Assembly: GCA_030642645.1 (NCBI GenBank)
Contig: DAOWNJ010000073.1
Coordinates: forward strand, 1-5,268
Direction of reading: 5' to 3'
DNA length: 5,268 nucleotides
Origin: Dehalococcoidia bacterium
GTDB lineage: Bacteria > Chloroflexota > Dehalococcoidia > E44-bin15 > DAOWNJ01
Below, in pieces: positions 1-4,925 of the stretch (positions within the stretch are counted from its first letter, which is position 1; each line of letters opens with the position of its first letter). A program made the position numbers and the translations under genes. The notes below the pieces were generated by a model. The model ran no database searches, was not told the DNA's origin, and saw only the letters and a program-made list of their open reading frames with translations.

Positions 1-710
1 AGCTTTGCGTATTGCTTGGCATGCCTGGGGACAAAGTCGGTGAAAAGACCAAGCATATCGTTTATAACCTGAACCTGGCCGCTGCAGTCTTTTCCAGCAC
101 CAATGCCGATGGTTGGAACGCTAAGCCTCTGGGTTATAAGCCTTGCCAGTGGTGAGGGTACCATTTCGAGGACGATGGCAAAGGCCCCTGCCTCCTCAAG
201 TGCCAGGGCATCCTTAAGTAGCTGAGCGGCTGTCTCTTTGCTCTTCCCCCTGACCCTTGGACCGCTCAACTGATAGGCTGACTGGGGGGTATAGCCCAGG
301 TGTCCCATAACCGGGATCCCGCAGGAGACGATGCGCTCCACCTTGTCCGCCACAACCTCCCCACCCTCAAGCTTCACTGCCTGGGCTCCACCCTCCTGAA
401 GGAAGCGCCCTGCGTTGTAGAGGGCATCTTCGACTGATAGGTGATAGGTCATAAATGGCATATCTCCAATCACAAGGGCCCGACTCGTTCCCCTGACCAC
501 CGCCTTTGTGTGATGGATCATCTCGTCCATTGTAACCGGTATGGTTGAATCGTAGCCAAGGACTACCATACCAAGGCTATCTCCAACAAGGATCAGGGGA
601 ATACCAGCCTCATCGATGAGCTTGGCTGTGGAATAGTCATAGGCGGTGAGCATAGGGATCCTCTCCCCCCTCTCCTTCATCTCCCCTATCTCACCTATGG
701 TGATACGCAT
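1..710 (-). CDS. panB: 3-methyl-2-oxobutanoate hydroxymethyltransferase (ketopantoate hydroxymethyltransferase), 3' end cut by window edge
   Basis: PanB transfers a one-carbon unit from methylene-tetrahydrofolate to 2-oxoisovalerate to make ketopantoate, the first committed step of pantothenate and CoA synthesis in the cytoplasm. Reading from the ATG at 710 gives 236 residues before the window ends. The family is usually about 260-280 residues, so roughly the last 30-40 are outside. The PanB signatures are in order: LTAYDYSTAK (21-30), GDSLGMVVLGYDST (43-56), GDMPFMTY (82-89), VKLEGG (112-117), GHLGYTPQS (136-144), LEMVP (181-185) and IGIGAG (201-206). By comparison with E. coli PanB, the metal ligands are D44, D83 and E115, and the catalytic glutamate is E182. 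The start is fixed by a strong AAGGAG ribosome site that overlaps the panD stop, 11 bases downstream of panD. It is the last visible gene of the pan block. No missing key residue was seen. Confidence 0.97.
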   Translation of the reverse strand, partial: MRITIGEIGEMKERGERIPMLTAYDYSTAKLIDEAGIPLILVGDSLGMVVLGYDSTIPVTMDEMIHHTKAVVRGTSRALVIGDMPFMTYHLSVEDALYNAGRFLQEGGAQAVKLEGGEVVADKVERIVSCGIPVMGHLGYTPQSAYQLSGPRVRGKSKETAAQLLKDALALEEAGAFAIVLEMVPSPLARLITQRLSVPTIGIGAGKDCSGQVQVINDMLGLFTDFVPRHAKQYAK

Positions 711-716
711 TAACCC

Positions 717-722
717 CTCCTT
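717..722 (-). promoter_or_regulatory. Shine-Dalgarno site of panB overlapping the panD stop
   Basis: AAGGAG, extended to AAAGGAGGGG, lies six bases before the panB ATG. Its 5' end overlaps the panD TAA stop at 722-724. This fixes the panB start and suggests coupled translation of panD and panB. Confidence 0.85.
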
Positions 723-1090
723 TAGATGAAAACTCCGGCCTCGGTGGTAACGATGGCGTTATCCTGGTCAACATAGACAAGGCAGGGCCTGAAATTGAGG
801 GCCTCCTCTTCTGCTACATCCTTGTAGCAAAGGATAATGACAATGTCCCCGATACTAGCGAGCCTTGCCGCAGCACCATTGAGGCCAATGACCCCGGAGC
901 CCCTCTCCCCCTCAATGGTGTAGGTCTGGAACCTGGCCCCATTGTTCACATTGAGCACATGGACCATCTCAAAGGGGATAATGTCTGCTGCTTCCATCAA
1001 AAGCCCGTCTATGGTGATGCTCCCCTCATAATTAAGGTCCACCTCCGTCACCCGTGCCCTGTGTATCTTGCTCTTCAGCATCGTCCTCAT
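722..1090 (-). CDS. panD: Aspartate 1-decarboxylase proenzyme
   Basis: PanD decarboxylates L-aspartate to beta-alanine, the other half of pantothenate. It is made as a proenzyme that cuts itself before a serine, turning that serine into the pyruvoyl cofactor. The 122-residue protein is the normal length of the bacterial family. The cleavage site is YEGS, with the break expected between G23 and S24. Other family residues are visible: K8 and H10 in KSKIHRA, R53 and T56-Y57 in the ARFQTYTIEGERGSG stretch (52-66), and NGAAARLASIGDIVII (71-86). The ATG is preceded by GGGGAG and overlaps the upstream gene's TGA in an ATGA junction (1087-1090), so translation is probably coupled to the DUF2520 gene. 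No PanZ/PanM-type maturation factor is visible, as expected outside enterobacteria, where PanD generally self-processes. All key residues are present. Confidence 0.97.
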   Translation of the reverse strand: MRTMLKSKIHRARVTEVDLNYEGSITIDGLLMEAADIIPFEMVHVLNVNNGARFQTYTIEGERGSGVIGLNGAAARLASIGDIVIILCYKDVAEEEALNFRPCLVYVDQDNAIVTTEAGVFI

Positions 1091-1971
1091 AACTCCCCCC
1101 TAAAGCTTATTTTCGAATGCTGTAGAATCTTCTCAAGCTCCCCTGCCCTCTCCTCATCAATCTTCCCCTTTGCCAGCGCTACAGGGATGGTCTTTACGCC
1201 AAGCTCACAGTATGCCGAAAGGAGCTCTGGTGCCCTTGTCTCAAGGGCTGAGAGGTGTTTTTCGATCGTTCCCAGGTCTCCCCTGGCGATGGGCCCGGTG
1301 AGGCAATTCGGGAGGCCGACCTTCTGGATATTGTTGAGTGTCCCCTGAAGAAGGGGAAGCATGGCCTCTACTGCCTCAGCGGGAGATACCCCAAAGGACT
1401 GCCACAGCTCTGTGGCAAGCTTCACCAGGGTAACAAAGTAGTTGCAGGCGATGACCGCTGCTGCATGATAGAGGACCTTATCACCAGGCCCCAGCCTCAC
1501 CCACCTCCCATCGAGGGTGATGGCCATCTCCTTGAGGGTATCGAGCAGCAGCCCTTCCCCCTCAATGGCAAAGGTTGAGCCAGAGAGGTTCTCTATAGCA
1601 TGGGAGATGCTGGCGAAGCTCTGGAGGGGGTGAAATCCACCGACCTCAGCCCCCACCTGTCTCGCTGGCTCGAGGACATCGAGGGAATAGGCCCCACTAC
1701 AGTGGATCACCCCTTGCCCCTGGTGCCAATTTAGCTGGGCCACAACCGGGGCGATGACATCATCTGGGGTGGTGACAAAAACAAGCTCCGCCCTATCAGC
1801 CACCCCCTGCCCGCTATCGCATACTCGGCAACCATCAACAGCATCTGCCAGCCTCTGGGCCGATGAGGTGGTCCTGCTTGATACCACCACCACCGGGTAG
1901 CCCCTGCTGCTCAATCCCACCGCAAGGGCGGTGCCGACAACCCCTGCCCCGATAAACCCGATCTCTACCAT
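1087..1971 (-). CDS. Rossmann-fold / DUF2520 dehydrogenase-like protein, candidate ketopantoate reductase
   Basis: This 294-residue protein has an N-terminal NAD(P)-binding Rossmann domain with GAGVVG at residues 8-13. The second beta strand ends in SSRT (31-34), where the Ser-Arg pair hints at NADP preference. The C-terminal half fits the helical DUF2520 domain: HCSG (90-93), GGFHPLQSF (111-119), YHAAAVIACNY (168-178) and LTGPIARGD (224-232). The fold is of the 6-phosphogluconate dehydrogenase / ketopantoate reductase type, but the sequence lacks the usual PanE signatures. It starts 9 bases after the P1 hydrolase stop, with AGGA overlapping that stop, and its TGA overlaps the panD ATG. Lying directly before panD and panB, it probably reduces ketopantoate to pantoate, the one step between PanB and PanC not otherwise seen here. 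From memory, the alternative ketopantoate reductase PanG of Francisella and some Firmicutes is of similar architecture. I did not assign that symbol because the link is contextual. Confidence 0.85.
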   Translation of the reverse strand: MVEIGFIGAGVVGTALAVGLSSRGYPVVVVSSRTTSSAQRLADAVDGCRVCDSGQGVADRAELVFVTTPDDVIAPVVAQLNWHQGQGVIHCSGAYSLDVLEPARQVGAEVGGFHPLQSFASISHAIENLSGSTFAIEGEGLLLDTLKEMAITLDGRWVRLGPGDKVLYHAAAVIACNYFVTLVKLATELWQSFGVSPAEAVEAMLPLLQGTLNNIQKVGLPNCLTGPIARGDLGTIEKHLSALETRAPELLSAYCELGVKTIPVALAKGKIDEERAGELEKILQHSKISFRGEL

Positions 1972-1980
1972 TCTTCTATC

Positions 1981-2949
1981 CTAGCGCCTTGCAACAGCCA
2001 CGTCCCTGGCTGCAGGTATGCCACCAAGGGATATAGCCTTTGACACTGCACTCACCACGGCATTTGCCACCACCTCACAAGCCACAGAGCCCACCATGGT
2101 CAAGTCCGCCTCAATATCCCCAACGGAGAGGGCGAAAATGGCATCGCCATCGCCCATAGTGCCAACAGGCCTTATAGCAAGAGCCAGGCCACCATACGCC
2201 ATCTGTGCCAGCTTATTGACCTCGTCCTTATCCAGGCGAGCATTGGTGGCAACAACCCCAATGGTAGTGTTAGTCCTGGGGGGAGGCCTCCACCCTTTGC
2301 CCTCCTTCAAAAGCTCCACAGTCCTCAGGAAGCCTGCCCCATCAGCCCGAGGGCCGGCGATGACCCCCCCGCTCTCAGGGTCGACAACATCCCCGATGGC
2401 ATTGACGGCAACGATAGCCCCGACAACGACATCACCGAACACCTTCTGGCTCGCTGTCCCAATTCCGCTTTTTGTCATCCTCTCGGGACCCAGTATCTTC
2501 CCCACACAGGCTCCGGTGCCGGCGCCCACGCACCCCTCCTCCACCTCCCCACCCCCGGCTTGAAGGCATGCCTTATAACCCTCCTCGATTCCCGGCCTGA
2601 CCTTTGGGTTTCCCAGTCTGAGGTCGAACAGGATGGCGGCGGGAACAATCGGAACCCTCGCCACCCCAACATCAAGCCCATAGCCCCGCTCCTCGAGGTA
2701 GCGAACCACCCCACCTGCGGCATCAAGACCAAATGCACTGCCCCCACTGAGGAGGATGGCATGAACTATGGCGTGGACGCTCATAGGGCGAAGTGAATCC
2801 GTCTCCCTGGTCCCCGGAGCTGAGCCCCGAACATCAACCCCCCCAAGCACCCCCCTCTCACAGAGGATGACGGTGCAGCCGGTTACTGCCTCCCTATCAG
2901 TATAGTGCCCCACCTTTATACCAGGGACATCGGTGATAGCATTATACAT
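1981..2949 (-). CDS. P1 family (MEROPS S58, DmpA/ThnT-type) self-processing peptidase or amidohydrolase
   Basis: This is an N-terminal-nucleophile hydrolase of the DmpA/BapA/ThnT family, made as one chain that cuts itself in two. From the chosen ATG at 2949 it has 322 residues and begins MYNAITDVPGIKVGH, the typical family start. Family blocks follow in order: GTRETD (46-51), LSGGSAFGLDAAGG (67-80), VPIVPAAILFDL (99-110), GAGTGACVGK (142-151), VAVNAIGDV (180-188), TNTTIGVVATNA (226-237) and GDGDAIFALS (266-275). The predicted break is N227|T228, giving a threonine nucleophile as in ThnT rather than the serine of DmpA and BapA. An in-frame ATG at 3012 would add 21 residues but has no ribosome site. 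No signal peptide is visible, so it is probably cytoplasmic. Known members release N-terminal beta-alanine or D-/L-residues, or cleave a pantetheine amide (ThnT). Its place at the head of the pan block suggests a substrate of that kind, but the true substrate is unknown. Confidence 0.92.
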   Translation of the reverse strand: MYNAITDVPGIKVGHYTDREAVTGCTVILCERGVLGGVDVRGSAPGTRETDSLRPMSVHAIVHAILLSGGSAFGLDAAGGVVRYLEERGYGLDVGVARVPIVPAAILFDLRLGNPKVRPGIEEGYKACLQAGGGEVEEGCVGAGTGACVGKILGPERMTKSGIGTASQKVFGDVVVGAIVAVNAIGDVVDPESGGVIAGPRADGAGFLRTVELLKEGKGWRPPPRTNTTIGVVATNARLDKDEVNKLAQMAYGGLALAIRPVGTMGDGDAIFALSVGDIEADLTMVGSVACEVVANAVVSAVSKAISLGGIPAARDVAVARR

Positions 2950-2955
2950 ACCCCA

Positions 2956-2961
2956 CTCCTC
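2956..2961 (-). promoter_or_regulatory. Shine-Dalgarno site that decides the P1 peptidase start
   Basis: GAGGAG lies six bases before the ATG at 2949. The upstream in-frame ATG at 3012 is preceded by GGTAAATAGTTTGG, with no purine-rich ribosome site. The extra 21 residues it would add do not resemble the family or a signal peptide. Confidence 0.75.
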
Positions 2962-3018
2962 AGAGAACCAAAACGCCTTCTCGGGCACCGCCCAAGAAGG
3001 CAAGATAAGCATCCAAAC

Positions 3019-3048
3019 TATTTACCGTCTCGGTCGTTACCGATCCAA
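3019..3048 (-). promoter_or_regulatory. Weak candidate promoter and operator-like repeats upstream of the pan block
   Basis: On the minus strand a poor -35 (TTGGAT, 3048-3043) and a poor -10 (TAAATA, 3024-3019) are separated by 18 bases. Each matches the sigma-70 consensus at only about half its positions. Between them are interlocking repeats: on the plus strand ACCG-TCT-CGGT-CGTT-ACCG (3024-3042), which can also be read as a direct repeat of TTACCG 15 bases apart. The spot is right for an operator controlling the P1-DUF2520-panD-panB transcript. A separate TATAAT on the plus strand at 3054-3059 has no acceptable -35 partner. Both promoter calls are speculative. Confidence 0.22.
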
Positions 3049-3152
3049 GCGACTATAATCTTAGGGGATACTAACTTCTCTTGTGCTCACCGCTACCAGG
3101 AGTCGATGGCAAAGGCATTATAGCACGATTCTCACCAAAGTCAAGGGCATGA

Positions 3153-3158
3153 GGAAGG
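3153..3158 (+). promoter_or_regulatory. Shine-Dalgarno site supporting a TTG start for the small lipoprotein gene
   Basis: GGAAGG, within GAGGAAGG, is seven bases before the TTG at 3166. The nearby ATG at 3149 is in another frame and stops after six codons, so the TTG, or less likely the in-frame GTG at 3175, is the start. Confidence 0.6.
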
Positions 3159-3165
3159 TTGCTGC

Positions 3166-3396
3166 TTGACAAAGGTGTTGGTCGCCGTCCTGGCTCTTCT
3201 GCTCATCGGGGCGGTGATACCGGGATGTGGGGGGGGCTGCTCCTGCTATGTCCACCTGACAAGCTGCTATAAATGCTGGGATCTCCAGGGCGCCCTGGAG
3301 CTTATTATAGATATAACTACCCAAGGGGCTTATGAGGGCTGCGAAGGGTGCGAGGATTGCCTGCAGTGGCTTGAGGATTATGGTAGCGGCGAATAA
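3166..3396 (+). CDS. Small cysteine-rich probable lipoprotein of unknown function
   Basis: I do not recognise a family. The 76-codon frame starts at TTG with a well-spaced GGAAGG. It begins with a short positively charged end (K3) and a strongly hydrophobic stretch (4-18), then VIPGC with the cysteine at 21. This is close to a lipobox, although proline before the glycine is not the commonest choice. If it is cleaved there, the mature protein has about 56 residues and eight cysteines: 21, 25, 27, 34, 37, 59, 62 and 65. They include GCSCY, CYKC (34-37) and CEGCEDC (59-65), while the C-terminal half is acidic. The spacing could suit disulfides or a bound metal or cluster, but no known motif is matched. 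It is the only plus-strand gene, facing mutM and pointing away from the pan block, so it is probably transcribed alone. The main doubt is whether so short a TTG-start frame is expressed; the signal sequence plus ribosome site favour it. Confidence 0.6.
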   Translation: MTKVLVAVLALLLIGAVIPGCGGGCSCYVHLTSCYKCWDLQGALELIIDITTQGAYEGCEGCEDCLQWLEDYGSGE

Positions 3397-3429
3397 TAAG
3401 AGGGCATTTAGCTCGTTTCAAGCCGGTTT

Positions 3430-3462
3430 GGGGGCGCTGACAGCGTAGCTGTCAGCGCCCCC
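3430..3462. terminator. Perfect 15-bp inverted repeat between convergent genes, possible bidirectional terminator
   Basis: The arms at 3430-3444 (GGGGGCGCTGACAGC) and 3448-3462 are exact reverse complements around a three-base GTA loop, giving a very stable GC-rich hairpin on either strand. It lies 34 bases after the stop of the small lipoprotein gene. The TGA of mutM (3454-3452) and its last codons fall inside the right arm. Neither side has a run of T: the plus strand continues CTTGACACC and the minus strand AAACCGGC. It is therefore not a textbook intrinsic terminator. It may act as a U-less terminator, an mRNA-stabilising 3' end or a copy of a dispersed palindromic repeat. Confidence 0.55.
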
Positions 3463-4264
3463 CTTGACACCTGGAACAGAAGTAGGTGCCCCGGTTTCTA
3501 ACAGATATACGCCCTATCGGGGTCCCACATACCGGGCAGGGTTTTCCTTTGCGGTGGGCAACATTGAAGAAAATCTGGGCCTCACCGGGCTCGCCATCAG
3601 GGTTTCGAAAGTCCCTGACTGTGGCCCCTCCATGGGCGATCCCGCTCTCAAGAACCTGCCTTATGGCACTGTATAGTCGCCCGACCTCATCTTTTGAAAG
3701 GTATTTAGCCCTCTTTAGAGGGTAGATTCTTGCCACAAAAAGGGCTTCATCACCATACATGTTGCCTATGCCAGCAATTGCGCCCTGATCCAGTAGGACC
3801 GCCTTTATTGGAGCGGAACGGCCTTTCAACAGTTCCCCCAGGACCTCGGGTGTGAAGCCAGGCTCCAGGGGCTCAGGGCCAAGCCTTCCTACTATTATGT
3901 TCTCATCATCCACAAGCCACATCACCCCAAGCTTGCGTGGGTCAGAGAAGAAGAGCTCGCTTCCATCATCGAAGCGAAATATAGCCCTTATATGACGCTC
4001 AGGCTCTGGATGATTCAACAAAAGGGCACCGCTCATCCTCAGATGAAAGAGCAGCGCCTCGCCCCCCGATAGGCGTAGAATAAGGTATTTCCCCCTCCTC
4101 CCCACCCCCTCTATACATTGCCCGGCAAGCCTCTGGCAAAATTCCTCAGGCGATGGCCATTTGACCATCCCTGGCCAGTTGAGAATGATCTCCCCGAAGC
4201 AACGACCTGCTACCCTGGGGATAAGCCCCCTTCTTATTGTCTCTACATCAGGCAATTCAGGCAT
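3452..4264 (-). CDS. mutM: Formamidopyrimidine-DNA glycosylase / AP lyase
   Basis: MutM (Fpg) removes 8-oxoguanine and ring-opened purines from DNA and then cuts the backbone at the abasic site. The 270-residue protein has the standard length. It starts MPELPDVET, so after removal of methionine the proline (P2) is the Schiff-base nucleophile and E3 the acid. K59 in GRRGKY matches the conserved lysine. The helix-two-turn-helix lies near 157-182 with GIGNMYGDEALF (165-176). The C-terminal zinc finger uses C243, C246, C263 and C266, and RNRGTYFC (256-263) supplies the arginine that grips the flipped base. The void-filling triad appears as M77, R110 and L112, with leucine where E. coli has phenylalanine. 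The stretch before the finger reads NVAHR rather than the common VYGR. The ATG overlaps the end of the methyltransferase gene by 8 bases and has no clear ribosome site, so translation is probably coupled. The stop lies inside the hairpin at 3430-3462. Confidence 0.97.
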   Translation of the reverse strand: MPELPDVETIRRGLIPRVAGRCFGEIILNWPGMVKWPSPEEFCQRLAGQCIEGVGRRGKYLILRLSGGEALLFHLRMSGALLLNHPEPERHIRAIFRFDDGSELFFSDPRKLGVMWLVDDENIIVGRLGPEPLEPGFTPEVLGELLKGRSAPIKAVLLDQGAIAGIGNMYGDEALFVARIYPLKRAKYLSKDEVGRLYSAIRQVLESGIAHGGATVRDFRNPDGEPGEAQIFFNVAHRKGKPCPVCGTPIGRISVRNRGTYFCSRCQGGR

Positions 4265-4910
4265 TTTTTTTGAACTTGCAGAATGTTTTATCCCTCTCTA
4301 TAAGAGAGAAAAGGTCATCTGCTCCTATAAGCTCCACCACCTTCATTGCTTTCCTTTGAGTATCTTCCTTTATCGAGAGTAGCCTGTCTGGCTTTAGAAC
4401 ACGATATAGCTCCTTTAGTGTCCCCTCCTTATCACCGAATTCATGGAAGGCATCATTTATAAAAACTATGTCCACGCTCTCATCTGGTAGCCCTGTGTCG
4501 CTGGCATCGGAAAGGATGAGGCTTAGATTCTTTAACATCCTTATCTTAGCTCTGGCCCAGAGGGTGGCTACAGCTACAAGCGCGTTTTCCACGGCATAGA
4601 CTTTCCCCGTTTTGCCCACCATTCTGGCAGCAAGGATTGGCGAGGTGCCAAAGCCGAAGCCCTCCTCTAGGTAAACTTGCCCTTCTTGCACCCCGGCTTT
4701 TTCCAGCCATTTCCTCCTTACCCAGAAGGGTCTCGTTATCTCCATAAACGGCCAGAATAGGAGTGCACCCCAGTTGAATATATAGCTTAAGATGCCGCCT
4801 ATAGTAGTGGGAACGGCTTTGTGATACAGATACCTTTGAACCAAATACACGATGATGTTCGCACCTAGAAGAATCCCGATTACTATGGGAATCCAAAGCA
4901 ACGGTTCCAT
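4257..4910 (-). CDS. Membrane-anchored class I SAM-dependent methyltransferase-like protein
   Basis: The 217-residue protein opens with a membrane helix (about 4-24) and a second hydrophobic stretch (about 37-56). These are followed by a class I methyltransferase-like domain on the presumed cytoplasmic side. The cofactor loop that is usually (D/E)xGxGxG reads VYLEEGFGFGTSPILAARMVG (79-99, quoted in part: EEGFGFG). The strand-2 acidic residue is E108 in VYAVE. Motif II-III equivalents are DIVFINDAFHEF (147-158) and LYRVLKPD (168-175), the latter common to UbiE-like enzymes. The C-terminus (about 176-217) is short. The start at 4910 has AAGGAG seven bases upstream, only 15 bases after polA. The stop lies 8 bases inside mutM. 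The substrate is unknown: a membrane lipid, a quinone or a hydrophobic protein end would suit the anchor. Nothing visible ties it to DNA repair beyond its neighbours. Confidence 0.8.
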   Translation of the reverse strand: MEPLLWIPIVIGILLGANIIVYLVQRYLYHKAVPTTIGGILSYIFNWGALLFWPFMEITRPFWVRRKWLEKAGVQEGQVYLEEGFGFGTSPILAARMVGKTGKVYAVENALVAVATLWARAKIRMLKNLSLILSDASDTGLPDESVDIVFINDAFHEFGDKEGTLKELYRVLKPDRLLSIKEDTQRKAMKVVELIGADDLFSLIERDKTFCKFKKNA

Positions 4911-4917
4911 TTTCTAA

Positions 4918-4923
4918 CTCCTT
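4918..4923 (-). promoter_or_regulatory. Shine-Dalgarno site of the methyltransferase gene
   Basis: AAGGAG is seven bases before the ATG at 4910 and just after the polA stop. It fixes this start, and the 15-base gap leaves little room for a separate promoter, so the gene is probably read on the polA transcript. Confidence 0.8.
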
Positions 4924-4925
4924 CT

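Noticed and set aside
959..1578. Two plus-strand frames (959-1348 and 1255-1578) opposite panD and the DUF2520 gene
   Set aside because: Both are antisense to well-supported genes and show no ribosome site or family signal.
2018..2563. Long plus-strand open frame of 181 codons opposite the P1 peptidase gene
   Set aside because: It is antisense to a clear, family-typical gene. Its composition (many P, S, T, A) is what the opposite strand of a Gly/Ala/Val-rich GC-biased gene gives, and it has no recognisable domain.
2475..2762. Minus-strand 95-codon frame inside the P1 peptidase gene
   Set aside because: It is an out-of-frame shadow of the real coding sequence, rich in Trp, Arg and Ser with no motif.
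2950..3012. 21-residue N-terminal extension of the P1 peptidase from the ATG at 3012
   Set aside because: There is no ribosome site before 3012. The extension is not signal-like, and the family normally begins at the sequence following the ATG at 2949, which has GAGGAG.
2905..3123. Plus-strand 72-codon frame across the P1 peptidase start and the intergenic region
   Set aside because: No ribosome site or domain is visible, and it overlaps the certain N-terminus of the P1 gene. It looks like chance.
3166..3171. Perfect TTGACA that could be a plus-strand -35 box
   Set aside because: No -10-like hexamer is found 16-18 bases downstream (CCTGGC at 17), and it coincides with the better-supported TTG start codon of the small gene.
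3118..3324. Minus-strand 68-codon frame opposite the small lipoprotein gene
   Set aside because: It has no ribosome site and no protein-like pattern, while the plus-strand frame there has a signal sequence, a ribosome site and patterned cysteines.
4546..4896. Minus-strand 116-codon frame within the methyltransferase gene
   Set aside because: It is a shifted-frame shadow rich in Ser, Arg and His, with no ribosome site or domain.
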